Shown: positions 43,180 through 51,693 of the stretch, one piece after another
How positions within the stretch are numbered: position 1 is the first letter of the stretch
Layout: each line of letters opens with the position of its first letter
NCBI GenBank assembly: GCA_036501025.1
Contig: DASYBB010000140.1
Location: forward strand, 17,818 to 81,817
Direction of reading: 5' to 3'
Length of the DNA: 64,000 nt
Origin: DASUBV01 sp036501025
Lineage (GTDB): Bacteria; Actinomycetota; Actinomycetes; Streptosporangiales; Streptosporangiaceae
Program-made: the position numbers and the translations under genes
Notes under the pieces: model-generated
The model's database searches: none
Told to the model about the DNA's origin: nothing
Seen by the model: the letters and a program-made list of their open reading frames with translations, nothing else

Positions 43180-44019
43180 TCAGCGCGCCGCGGAGCAGGA
43201 CCCGGAGACCGCGGCCCGCTCCTGCGGCCAGTAGGCCGGGAGGGCGCCGTAGGGGTTGGATCCGGTGTCCGGGGTGAGGAACAGGTACCCCGCGTTCCGC
43301 TCCCGGGCCAGGCGCACGGCGCTGGCCACGGCGGACTCCGGGGCGGCGTAGATGGTATGCGCGAACCGGCCGGGGGGGTAGCGGTCCACCCAGCCGGGCA
43401 GGGTGAGGCGCTGGTAGCTCGCGTACGAGCCCTCGAAGATCATGACCACGTTGGCCACCGAGAGGTAGCTCCGGTCCGGGACCGCGCCCGGGTTGATCCA
43501 GATGTCGGCGCCGGGGATGTTCTGGTGGATATAGCGCCCCAGGTCCCGGTAGTACCCGATTTGCCGGCTGCCCTCGGTCGGCGTCTGGTCCAGGAAGATG
43601 CCGCGCACGTGGTACCAGTCCCGGTAGTCCTGGACCTCCCGGCGGGCCTGCGCGGCCGGCAGCTGCGCGTAGTTGGTCCCGATATAGCCGATCACGCGCG
43701 AGCCGGCGTCGGCCGCCTCGCTGACGGCGCGGCGCAGGGCCGGGTCGGGCGCGGGGCCCGGCCCGGACGCCGGGTTCAGGATCATCACCGCGGGTGCCCG
43801 GCCGTCGGTGACGGCCGCGCTCCAGTCCGGCGGCTCGAAGAAGGCGGGCACGAAGGACGACACCGGCCGGCCGGTCGCCGGGCAGGGGGCCGCCGCGCTG
43901 CCGCCCGCCAGCTTCAGGACCGCGATGACGGCGGCCGCCACGATGACCGCGGCCAGGGCCAGCGGCAGCGCGCGGGGCCGGCGGCGGCCGGGCGGGCCGG
44001 CGGCGGACGAGCTGGTCAC
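43180..44019 (-). CDS. membrane-anchored spherulin-4 (Sph3/GH135-like) protein
   Basis: The 279-residue protein has a transmembrane or signal-anchor helix (about 19-40, LPLALAAVIVAAAVIAVL) and then a spherulin-4 domain outside the cell: SFVPAFFEPPDW, VMILNPASGPGP, IGYIGTNYAQLP, VRGIFLDQTPTEG and VMIFEGSYASYQ. The family includes fungal Sph3, an endo-alpha-1,4-N-acetylgalactosaminidase acting on galactosaminogalactan. Candidate catalytic acids are Asp144 and Glu196; the residue after Asp144 is Gln, where I recall Sph3 has Glu. GTG at 44019 overlaps the preceding paralogue by 4 bp. Confidence 0.9.
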   Translation of the reverse strand: MTSSSAAGPPGRRRPRALPLALAAVIVAAAVIAVLKLAGGSAAAPCPATGRPVSSFVPAFFEPPDWSAAVTDGRAPAVMILNPASGPGPAPDPALRRAVSEAADAGSRVIGYIGTNYAQLPAAQARREVQDYRDWYHVRGIFLDQTPTEGSRQIGYYRDLGRYIHQNIPGADIWINPGAVPDRSYLSVANVVMIFEGSYASYQRLTLPGWVDRYPPGRFAHTIYAAPESAVASAVRLARERNAGYLFLTPDTGSNPYGALPAYWPQERAAVSGSCSAAR

Positions 44020-44756
44020 GGGCCCGGCGGCCCGTCCGGGCGCAGGGCGGCCGGAAGGCGGTCATAGGGGTTGCCGCCGGTGCGGTCGGTGACGTAGACC
44101 GAGCCCGCCCGGCGGCGGCCCGCCAGCAGCAGGGCATTCTCCAGCTGCGGCCCGGGCACCCCGTAGACCACGTGGCAGAAGCGCTCCGGCGGCCAGGACC
44201 GCGTCCACTGGGGCATGGCCTGCTCCAGGTAGACCGACCACGGCCCCTCGAAGGTGCCGAGCACGTCGGCGTGCTGGGCGTAACCCGGGTGCGGGTGCAC
44301 CCCGTGGTTGAAGGCCACGGTCAGCGCACCCAGCTTCCGTGCGCGCCGGGCCAGCAGGGCGTAGTGGCGCAGGTCCTCCAGGCCGGCCGAGACCCGGTCA
44401 AACAGGACGCCGCTGACCCCGTACCAGTCGCGGTAGCGGCTGATGTCGGCCAGCGCGGCCCGCCGCGGGCGCCGGCCGTAGTTGGTGTCGACGTAGCCGG
44501 CCACGGCCACCCCGGCGTCCCGCAGCGGCTGCAGGACGCGCAGGTGGTCCGGGTCGGCGCCGTCGCCCGGCCCGCTGGCCGGGTTGAGGATGACCAGCCG
44601 GACCTGGTCCGCCTGCCGGGCCAGCTCGGCCCAGTCACCGGGGGCGGCCGCCGGGTGGAAGTACGCGGGCACCAGCAGGCGCGGCCGCCGCGGCCCGCCC
44701 AGGCGCAGGCTCGGCGCCGGCGGGGCGGCGCGCTGGTCAGCTGGCGGCCGGGGCAC
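44016..44756 (-). CDS. second spherulin-4 (Sph3/GH135-like) protein
   Basis: The 246-residue paralogue of the following gene has LLVPAYFHPAAAPGDW, VILNPASGPGDG, GYVDTNYGRRP, VSGVLFDRVSAG and VLGTFEGPWSVY. Asp120 and Glu170 match the candidate acids of the partner; the residue after Asp120 is Arg. Unlike the partner, it has no clear signal peptide or membrane helix, so its site of action is unclear. Both proteins share the C-terminal GxNPYxxLPA block. GTG at 44756 overlaps the epimerase gene by 20 bp. Confidence 0.88.
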   Translation of the reverse strand: MPRPPADQRAAPPAPSLRLGGPRRPRLLVPAYFHPAAAPGDWAELARQADQVRLVILNPASGPGDGADPDHLRVLQPLRDAGVAVAGYVDTNYGRRPRRAALADISRYRDWYGVSGVLFDRVSAGLEDLRHYALLARRARKLGALTVAFNHGVHPHPGYAQHADVLGTFEGPWSVYLEQAMPQWTRSWPPERFCHVVYGVPGPQLENALLLAGRRRAGSVYVTDRTGGNPYDRLPAALRPDGPPGP

Positions 44757-45711
44757 GGCATTCCTCCCACAGGTCGGCCAGCGCGGCGGTCAGCTCGCGG
44801 CGCGGCTCCCAGTCCAGGTCACGACGAGCGAGGCCGATGTCGGCCTGCTGCCACGAGGTCCCGCCGGCCCCGGCTCCGGCGGTCCCGTCTCCGGCCGCTG
44901 GCGCGCCCTCGGTCACGGAGCCGTCATACCCGCTGATGGCCACGAGCTCCCGGACCAGGGTGCGGACCGGGACGCCGGTGCCGCTGCCGACGTTGATGAC
45001 GGCCGCGGGCAGGGCGGCGGCGAGGGCGGCCGCCACGGCGGCATCGGCCACGTCCCGGGCGTCGACGAAGTCCCGGACGGCCCCCAGCGGGCCGAGGCGG
45101 ACGTCGCTGCCGTCGGCGGCGGCCCGGCGCAGCTCGCCGACCAGCCGGCCGGGCAGGATGGTGTCCGGCGCGCCCGGCCCGACCGGGTTGAAGACGCGCA
45201 GCACGACGGCGTCCAGCCCGGTGACCCGGCCCAGCTCGACCAGGCGGGTCGCGGCGAGCTTGGTCGCCCCGTAGGCGCCGGCCGGGCGGGCCGGGTCCGA
45301 CTCGGCCACCGCGGTGCCCGGCTCGCTGGGCCCGTACTCGGCGGCCGAGCCCAGGTGCACCAGGCGGATCGACCGTCCGGTCCGGCGCAGCGCGCTGACC
45401 AGGGTGGCGGTCCCGGTCACGTTGGCCGCGGCCAGCGTGCCGACGTCCCCGCCGGTCGCCCCGGCGCAGTTCACCACCACATCGGGGGCCTGCTGCGAGA
45501 GCGTCGCGGCCACCGCGGCCGGCGAGTCGGTGGCCAGGTCGATGAGGCTGTGCTCGCACGAGCCCGGCAGCGGCGACCGGCCCGCGGTGCTGACGTCCAG
45601 CCCGGCGGCCGCGGCCGCGTCCCGGACATGGCGGCCCAGGTACCCGCTGGCCCCGATGATCATGATCGCGCGCGGCCGGCCGGCGAGATCCGGGGTGGAG
45701 CGGGGCCTCAC
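44737..45711 (-). CDS. NAD-dependent sugar-nucleotide epimerase/dehydratase
   Basis: The 324-residue extended SDR protein has the NAD loop IIGASGYLGRHV, VVVNCAGATGGDVG, LVHLGSAAEYGPS (catalytic Ser region) and AYGATK (Tyr and Lys). RVFNPVGPGAPDTI and VRDFVDARDVADA are typical of nucleotide-sugar epimerases and 4-reductases. The exact substrate cannot be named. GTG at 45711 overlaps the LegB-like gene by 4 bp. With its neighbour it probably makes a special nucleotide sugar for the polymer. Confidence 0.9.
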   Translation of the reverse strand: MRPRSTPDLAGRPRAIMIIGASGYLGRHVRDAAAAAGLDVSTAGRSPLPGSCEHSLIDLATDSPAAVAATLSQQAPDVVVNCAGATGGDVGTLAAANVTGTATLVSALRRTGRSIRLVHLGSAAEYGPSEPGTAVAESDPARPAGAYGATKLAATRLVELGRVTGLDAVVLRVFNPVGPGAPDTILPGRLVGELRRAAADGSDVRLGPLGAVRDFVDARDVADAAVAAALAAALPAAVINVGSGTGVPVRTLVRELVAISGYDGSVTEGAPAAGDGTAGAGAGGTSWQQADIGLARRDLDWEPRRELTAALADLWEECRAPAAS

Positions 45712-46700
45712 TGCTGGTACCCGGCGGGGTAGCGGGCCCGGTTGGCCGGGTCGGCGAACCAGTCGATGGTCGCGCGCAGGCCCTGCGCCCGGTCCACCGC
45801 GGCCCGCCAGCCGGTCCGCTCGGTCAGCTTGGACGGGTCGCAGACCAGGCGCATCACCTCGGAGTCCTTGGGCCGCAGGCGCTGGGCGTCCTCGACGATG
45901 TCGGCGTCGACACCCATGAGCGCGGCGATCTCGTGGGCCAGCGCGCCGATGGAAACGTCCACGCCGGGGCCGCAGTTGAAGGCCTCGCCGAGGACCGCCG
46001 AGCCCGGCGCCTCGCCCAGCGTGATGAACGCCTGCGCGGTGTCGGTGACGAAGCAGAAGTCCCGGGTCGGGTCCAGCGCGCCCAGCTTGAGCTGCTGCGC
46101 CCCGTCCGCCAGCTGGGTGATGACCTGCGGGATGACGGCCCGGTTCGACTGCCGGGGGCCGAAGGTGTTGAACGGCCGCAAGGTCACCGCCGGGAGCCCG
46201 AAGCTCAGGAAGTAGGACTCGACGAGCTTGTCCGCCCCGACCTTGGAGGCCGCGTACGGCGACTGGGCCTGGATCGGGTGGGACTCGCTGATGGGCACGG
46301 TCCGGGCCGTCCCGTAGGTCTCGCTCGTGGAGGTGTGCACCAGGCGCGGCGTCTCGCAGGCCCGGACCGCCTCCAGCACGTGCAGGGTGCCGATCGTGTT
46401 GGTGTCCACGAAGGACCGCGGCGCCACGTAGGAGTACGGCACCGACCCGAGCGCGGCCAGGTGGTAGACGGCGGACGCGCCGTCGACGAAGGACCGCACC
46501 GAGCCCGGATCCCGGACGTCGCCGAAGACGACCTCGACCTCACCTGCGATCTCGGGATCCAGGGTGTCGAGCCAGCCCCCCGAGCTGAACATGTTGTACA
46601 GGGCCATGGCCCGGACCCGGTATCCGCGCCGCACCAGCGCCTCGGTCAGGTGCGAGCCGATGAAGCCCTCGGCTCCGGTCACTGCGACTAGTTCCGGCAT
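45708..46700 (-). CDS. LegB-like NAD-dependent 4,6-dehydratase/epimerase
   Basis: The 330-residue extended SDR protein closely follows the LegB pattern: VAVTGAEGFIGSHLTEALVRRGY, ALYNMFSSGGWLDTLD, DVRDPGSVRSFVDG, VYHLAALGSVPYSYVAP, LVHTSTSETYGTA, QSPYAASKVGADKL and RPFNTFGPRQSNRAVIPQVI. LegB makes a 4-keto-6-deoxy UDP-sugar in legionaminate synthesis; close relatives act as 4,6-dehydratases or epimerases in other glycans. No other leg genes are here, so legionaminate itself is unlikely. ATG at 46700. Confidence 0.9.
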   Translation of the reverse strand: MPELVAVTGAEGFIGSHLTEALVRRGYRVRAMALYNMFSSGGWLDTLDPEIAGEVEVVFGDVRDPGSVRSFVDGASAVYHLAALGSVPYSYVAPRSFVDTNTIGTLHVLEAVRACETPRLVHTSTSETYGTARTVPISESHPIQAQSPYAASKVGADKLVESYFLSFGLPAVTLRPFNTFGPRQSNRAVIPQVITQLADGAQQLKLGALDPTRDFCFVTDTAQAFITLGEAPGSAVLGEAFNCGPGVDVSIGALAHEIAALMGVDADIVEDAQRLRPKDSEVMRLVCDPSKLTERTGWRAAVDRAQGLRATIDWFADPANRARYPAGYQQ

Positions 46701-46744
46701 TGCTCTCCCCCGATGTGTCTCGATGGATGTGTAGTTAGGACCGT

Positions 46745-48238
46745 TCAGAACGCGTGCCGCATGGCCAGGGCCAGCGACCGGCCCGCGTAGGCGGCCAGGA
46801 CGGCGAACAGGCCGATGACCGCGGCCAGCTGGACCGCCAGGCCCAGCTCCGGCCAGGCCATCTCGAAGGCCAGCGCCCCCGCGCAGGCCACCAGCGGGAC
46901 GGCCCGCAGCCCCAGGGCCTGCAGGGCCAGGGCCAGGAACAGGGCGCCGCCCAGGATCAGGTAGACGATCAGCTCCGGGACCAGCACCGGCGACGGCGTG
47001 ACCAGCCCGGTGCGGGTCGCGATCAGGGCCGTGGCCGCGGTCAGCACGGCGGCGGCCAGCAGGTACTGGCCGAGCGCGGCGGCCAGCATGAGCCGTGAGC
47101 GGCGGCCGAACGCCCGCAGGTCGGTGCTGGAGCGCAGCAGCGACCGGGTCCGCCGCCGGTAGGCCAGCATGCTCCACTCGGCCGCGCCCATCGACAGCGA
47201 CAGCGGCAGGCTGGCCAGCAGCGCGCCGGAGTTCACGCCGGGATGGCCGGGCACCGCGGTGACGACGGGATAGGCCAGCAGGCCCGCTGCCACCAGCCCG
47301 AACGCGGCGGCCGGGACGGCGCCGCGCAGCTCGGCGGGCACGAACAGGCCGCGGGGCACCAGGCCGGCCAGCGGGCCGCCGGGCGTGCGGGTGCCCGTGG
47401 TCCGGGTGGCTGTCAGCGCCGCGGCCACGGCCAGCACCGGCGGCAGGGCGAGGCTGGCCCAGGCGGCGTGCTCCAGGCCCGGCGGCCGGCCCAGGACCAG
47501 GAACGCCACGCTGCCGACGATGCCCGGGGCCAGGGCGGCCAGCAGCCACTTCTCCGCCCCGAGCACGAGCAGCACGCAGGCGCCGAGCATGTAGGCGCCC
47601 TCGCCCACCCCGAAGACGAACAGCGACAGCCGGGCGTGCAGCAGCAGCCCGGTCCCGGCCATGATGACCGTGATGAGCAGCAGCCCGGCCAGCATCCCGG
47701 CCCGCAGCAGGCGCCGGGCCTGGTCGCGGTCCGTGGTCCGGCCCAGCCGCTGGTAGCCCAGGCTGGCCAGGGCCTGGCTGGCCGCCCAGGCGGCCAGCAG
47801 CGCGGTGATCAGCACGGCGTGCGCGCCGGGGCCGGCCAGCAGCGCGGCCGCGGCCGGGAAGCACACCGCGGGCAGGCCGTAGAGCAGGCCGTGCAGCAGC
47901 GGCGTGAGCCGGCTGACCGGCCACGGGTCGGGCGCCGGCTCCGGCTCGGCGGGCTGCCGGGGCACCTGCACGTACATCTCGCTGGCCAGGGCGAACACGT
48001 TGCCATAGCCGTAGCGCTCGCGGATCAGCTGGTCGGTCAGCCCGTCGAACTCCAGCGCGCTGGCGATCTCCAGCGGGTCCACCGCCGACTCGCACACGGC
48101 GGCGAACTCCGCGCACAGGTCCGGGACCGTGCGGGGCACGGTGTCGGTCCCGGCGGCGGTGACCGGCCGCAGGTGGTCCAGCCGGCCGACGGCCGGGGCC
48201 AGCCCGACGGCGGGCGAGCGAACGTCTCCCGCACTCAT
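46745..48238 (-). CDS. 12-helix membrane protein in the PelG position (possible polysaccharide flippase)
   Basis: The 497-residue protein has a cytoplasmic N-terminal region of about 105 residues with PLEIASALEFDGLTDQLIRE and YGYGNVFALA (71-85), then about 12 transmembrane helices (from LLHGLLYGLPAVCFPAAAAL to the last, LAVQLAAVIGLFAVLAAYAG). PelG, which partners PelF in Pel export, also has about 12 helices, and the gene directly follows pelF with a 4-bp overlap. Direct sequence similarity to PelG cannot be proven by eye, so this is inference from topology and position. The N-terminal region is not part of classical PelG. ATG at 48238. Confidence 0.75.
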   Translation of the reverse strand: MSAGDVRSPAVGLAPAVGRLDHLRPVTAAGTDTVPRTVPDLCAEFAAVCESAVDPLEIASALEFDGLTDQLIRERYGYGNVFALASEMYVQVPRQPAEPEPAPDPWPVSRLTPLLHGLLYGLPAVCFPAAAALLAGPGAHAVLITALLAAWAASQALASLGYQRLGRTTDRDQARRLLRAGMLAGLLLITVIMAGTGLLLHARLSLFVFGVGEGAYMLGACVLLVLGAEKWLLAALAPGIVGSVAFLVLGRPPGLEHAAWASLALPPVLAVAAALTATRTTGTRTPGGPLAGLVPRGLFVPAELRGAVPAAAFGLVAAGLLAYPVVTAVPGHPGVNSGALLASLPLSLSMGAAEWSMLAYRRRTRSLLRSSTDLRAFGRRSRLMLAAALGQYLLAAAVLTAATALIATRTGLVTPSPVLVPELIVYLILGGALFLALALQALGLRAVPLVACAGALAFEMAWPELGLAVQLAAVIGLFAVLAAYAGRSLALAMRHAF

Positions 48239-49788
48239 CCAGTCGCCTCCAGGTAGGTCACGGTGGCGGGTCCGGCGGCTGACCCGGCGGCGGGCCGGGT
48301 GACCGGCGGACCGGGCGCCGCCGGGCTCTGCGCCGCGGCGCGCTCGGTCACCGGGCCGGCGGGCGCCACCGGCAGCGGCCGGCCGGTGCCCAGGAACAGG
48401 TAGATCTCGTCGAACGCGCTGACCGCGCGGTCCACGGTGAAGTACTCCAGGGCGCGCTGGCGGGCGGCGGCGCCCAGCCGGTGGCGCCGGTCGTCGTCGC
48501 GGAGCAGGGCCAGGCAGGCCCCGGCCAGCTCGACCGGACGGCGCGGCGAGACGACCAGGCCGGTGTCGCCGATGGCCTCGGTGACCCCGCCCACGTCGGT
48601 GGCCACGCACGGGCGCCCGCAGGTCATGGCCTCGATCAGGGTGTACGGGAAGCCCTCGGAGATGCTGCACAGCACCACGACCTGCCCGGCGGCGTAGGCG
48701 TCGCGGATCTGCGCGACCCGGCCCTCGAACGCCACCGCGCCCGCCACGCCCAGCTCGGCGGCCAGTGCCTGGCAGCGGGCCAGGTACGGCTCGCGGCCCG
48801 GCGGGGTCGACCCGAAGATCCGCAGCCGGGCGTCCGGCAGCTCCGCGCGGATCAGGGCGAAGGCCCGCAGCAGGGACTCCAGGTCCTTGATCGGGTCGAT
48901 CCGGCCCGCCCACGAGATGGTCGGCACGTCGGGCTCGGCGTCCAGGGCGGGAAACTCGGCCGGGTTCACCCCGTTGTACACGGTGCGGATCCGGCTCACG
49001 TCCGCGCCGAGCTCGGCTTCCCAGCGCTTGTTGTAGACGTTCCCCGGCGTGATCACCGCCGCCTCGGTGTAGCCGAGCACGCACAGGCGGCGCAGGAACT
49101 GCAGGTGGAGCTGCTTGACCGGCCACCGGTAGGGATCCTGGCGGCTGTGCAGGTAGTGCTCGCGCATGTACATGCCGTGCTCGGTCACGACCATCGGCGT
49201 GCCGTAGCGCCACCGCGCGGTCAGCGCGGGCAGCGCCCCCAGCCCGTTGGTCACGGCGTGCACGACGTCCGCCTGCGGCGGCGGGTGCGACAGCGGCCGG
49301 AGGGCGTGCTCCAGCAGCTGGATGGCCGTCACGGCGTCCTGCAGGGTCGGCGGCGGGTGGTCCAGCCGCCAGTGCCGCCGCCATGCCTCGCTGAGCAGCC
49401 GCACCGACCGCTCGCTGGCCAGCTCGGCCGTCAGGTTCTCCCGCTGCGCGAACTCGAACAGCTCGCGCATGACCGCGCCGAACCGGTCCTGGCCCTCGTC
49501 GGGCGGGGCCAGCAGGATCTCGATCAGCTCGGCCACCGGCGGCCCGGAGCGCGGCCGCAGCCAGCGCGAGCCCCGGCCCGCCGGGGCGGGCGGCCCCCAC
49601 AGCGGCAGCACGCTCAGGCCCGTGACATTGGGCGGCAGCTCCCAGCGCACCGGCTCCGCGCCGGTCGCCACCAGGGCGACCAGCGCGAAGTCGTACTCCG
49701 GCAGGCCGCGGACGAGCTGGTCGCACCACACGCTCACCCCGCCGAACTGATGCGGGTAGGTGCCCTCAGCGGTCAGCGCAATCCTCAT
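48235..49788 (-). CDS. pelF: PelF-type GT4 glycosyltransferase
   Basis: The 517-residue enzyme starts with the PelF pattern RIALTAEGTYPHQFGGVSVWCDQLVRGLPEYDF (given as RIALTAEGTYPHQFGGVS and WCDQLVRGL), the DUF3492-like N-terminal region. Then HAVTNGLGALPAL, VTEHGMYMREHYLH, AAVITPGNVYNKRWE, SWAGRIDPIKDLESLLRAFA and SEGFPYTLIEAMTCGRPCVAT. PelF is the soluble polymerase-type GT of Pel polysaccharide synthesis and uses UDP-amino sugars. The C-terminal ~40 residues are variable. ATG at 49788 follows the previous stop by 1 bp. Confidence 0.92.
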   Translation of the reverse strand: MRIALTAEGTYPHQFGGVSVWCDQLVRGLPEYDFALVALVATGAEPVRWELPPNVTGLSVLPLWGPPAPAGRGSRWLRPRSGPPVAELIEILLAPPDEGQDRFGAVMRELFEFAQRENLTAELASERSVRLLSEAWRRHWRLDHPPPTLQDAVTAIQLLEHALRPLSHPPPQADVVHAVTNGLGALPALTARWRYGTPMVVTEHGMYMREHYLHSRQDPYRWPVKQLHLQFLRRLCVLGYTEAAVITPGNVYNKRWEAELGADVSRIRTVYNGVNPAEFPALDAEPDVPTISWAGRIDPIKDLESLLRAFALIRAELPDARLRIFGSTPPGREPYLARCQALAAELGVAGAVAFEGRVAQIRDAYAAGQVVVLCSISEGFPYTLIEAMTCGRPCVATDVGGVTEAIGDTGLVVSPRRPVELAGACLALLRDDDRRHRLGAAARQRALEYFTVDRAVSAFDEIYLFLGTGRPLPVAPAGPVTERAAAQSPAAPGPPVTRPAAGSAAGPATVTYLEATG

Positions 49789-49789
49789 C

Positions 49790-50929
49790 TCAGCTGGGCA
49801 CCCCGCGGAAGGTGAGCGGGCTGCGGCGCGCGCGGCCGACCCGGCGGGCGCCGTCGATGCGCTCGTACAGGTCGTCGATCCGCCCGGCCACCGACTCGAT
49901 GCCGTACGCGTCGAAGACGCTCGTCACCGGCTGCCGCGGCCGGAAGCCGGCCTCGACTTCCTTGGTCATCTCGGCCCGCAGCGCGGCCACGTTCCCGTCG
50001 ACCTGGCGGGCCCGGTCGGTGCTGATCCCGTCCAGCGCCGGGCACGTGGTGTACAGCACCGGCAGGCCGTTGGCCAGCGCCTCCAGGACTGACAGCCCGA
50101 ACGTCTCCTGGAGCGAGGTGGACAGGTTCAGGTCCATCGCCGACAGCATGGCCGTCATGTCGGCCTGGTAGCCGCCGAAGATGACGTGCTCCGCCACCCC
50201 GGCCTTGTCGGCCGCCGCCTGCAGCCGGTCGCCGTCCTCGCCGCGGCCGATGACCAGCAGCTTGCAGCGCTCGGACAGCAGCGGCGCGGCCGCCTCGATG
50301 GCCAGGTCGACGCGCTTGTTGGGATCGAGCCGCCCGAGCGTGCCCATCACGTAGGCATCGGGGTGGATCCCGAACTGCTCGCGGACGGCGGCCCGGGTCC
50401 CGGCGTCGAACTCCAGCCCGTCGAAGTCCAGGCCGTTGGGGATGACCGTGATCTTCTGGGCCGGGACGCCCCAGCGCTCCAGCCGGTCGCGGACGACGTC
50501 GGCCACCGCGATGGTGGCGTCGGAGGCCAGCTCCGAGGCCAGGTACAGGGCGCGGACCGAGCTGGTCATCTTGCGCCGCTCGAGGTGCGTCTCGCCGATC
50601 GAGTGCTCGGTGGTCACGATGACCGGCGTCCGGGCCAGGCGGGCGGCGGGCCGGGCGTAGACCTGCGCCCGGTACAGGTGCGCGTGCACCACGTCGTAGC
50701 GCCCCGCGCGGATGATCTTGTAGAGGCGCAGCATCGCGCCCAGCTCGGTGTTGCGGTGCATCCCGAGGTCGCGCACGCGGACGCCGTGCCCGCGCAGCTT
50801 GTCGGCGACCGGCCCGGGGTTGTAGAGGGTGACGACGTCGGCGTCGTTCCTGGTGTGCTGCAGGACGGCGTCCAGCTGCAGTTCCGCGCCGCCAACGTCG
50901 AGTCCGGTGATGACATGCAAGACCTTCAT
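49790..50929 (-). CDS. GT4-family glycosyltransferase
   Basis: The 379-residue GT-B enzyme begins KVLHVITGLDVGGAELQLD. It has VVHAHLYRAQVYARPAARLA, VTTEHSIGETHLERRK, the donor-binding GTLGRLDPNKRVDLAIEAA and ETFGLSVLEALANGLPVL (E-x7-E). Its role is the addition of one sugar of the repeat unit or primer. It overlaps the deacetylase gene by 4 bp and precedes pelF by 1 bp, so all three should be made together. ATG at 50929 is well supported. Confidence 0.93.
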   Translation of the reverse strand: MKVLHVITGLDVGGAELQLDAVLQHTRNDADVVTLYNPGPVADKLRGHGVRVRDLGMHRNTELGAMLRLYKIIRAGRYDVVHAHLYRAQVYARPAARLARTPVIVTTEHSIGETHLERRKMTSSVRALYLASELASDATIAVADVVRDRLERWGVPAQKITVIPNGLDFDGLEFDAGTRAAVREQFGIHPDAYVMGTLGRLDPNKRVDLAIEAAAPLLSERCKLLVIGRGEDGDRLQAAADKAGVAEHVIFGGYQADMTAMLSAMDLNLSTSLQETFGLSVLEALANGLPVLYTTCPALDGISTDRARQVDGNVAALRAEMTKEVEAGFRPRQPVTSVFDAYGIESVAGRIDDLYERIDGARRVGRARRSPLTFRGVPS

Positions 50930-51693
50930 CCGTGCCTCCCCTTCACTGCGACGTAGCCCTTGTGCAGGCGCCGCTTGATGGTCATCCGGGCCGCGCTGTC
51001 GCGCTGCCCCACGTAGATCCGCGGCAGCGCCAGCGGCCCCAGGCTGGGCCGCGGCGTCTCCACCGCGCACGCGTACTCGTAGCCCGCGGCGCCGACGGCG
51101 TAGCGCGCCGCCTCGTCCATCGACCCGTACGGGTAGGCGAACCCCGGCACGGGCGCGGACAGCAGGTCCTCCAGCCGCCCGCGGCTCGCGCTGACCTCCG
51201 CCGCCTGCCGCCGGGCGGGCAGGCCGGCCAGGTGCGGGTGGGTGGCGCTGTGCGAGCCGATCTCGATCCCGGCGGCGGCCAGCTCGGCCACCCCGGCTCG
51301 GTCCAGCAGCGGCCATACCGGCCCGGCGTCCCACTCGTTGGTGCCGCCGATCCGGTCGGAGATGATGAACGCCGTCGCGCCGAAGCCCCGCTCGGCCAGC
51401 TGCGGCACCGCCGTGTCCAGCATGCTGGTGTAGCCGTCGTCGAAGGTGAGCCCCACCAGCCCGGCGGCCCGGCCCGCGCGCATTGCCGCGGTCAGGGTCG
51501 CGATGCTGACCCCGCGCAGCCCGCTGTGCTCCAGCCAGGTCAGCTGCTCGGCGAAGCGGGCGGGCGACACGCACAGCTGGTTGGGGTCCTCGGTCACGTC
51601 CGCGATGCCGTGGTACATCAAGATCATCGGCGTGTCGCGCAGCCGCATCGGGGCGCGCTGGCCCCCGGCGGTCGCGGTTGTCGTGGCGGTCAT
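50926..51693 (-). CDS. polysaccharide deacetylase (NodB-type)
   Basis: The 255-residue protein has the carbohydrate esterase 4 motifs: LTFDDGYTS (Asp85, Asp86), SHSATHPHL (metal ligands His148 and His152), FAYPYGS and LPRIYVGQRD. It begins LRDTPMILMYHGIADV and so resembles PgaB/IcaB-like deacetylases. It probably removes acetyl groups from N-acetylated hexosamines, as the PelA deacetylase domain does. No signal peptide or membrane helix is visible, so its location is unclear. ATG at 51693 overlaps the sugar transferase stop (ATGA). Confidence 0.92.
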   Translation of the reverse strand: MTATTTATAGGQRAPMRLRDTPMILMYHGIADVTEDPNQLCVSPARFAEQLTWLEHSGLRGVSIATLTAAMRAGRAAGLVGLTFDDGYTSMLDTAVPQLAERGFGATAFIISDRIGGTNEWDAGPVWPLLDRAGVAELAAAGIEIGSHSATHPHLAGLPARRQAAEVSASRGRLEDLLSAPVPGFAYPYGSMDEAARYAVGAAGYEYACAVETPRPSLGPLALPRIYVGQRDSAARMTIKRRLHKGYVAVKGRHG

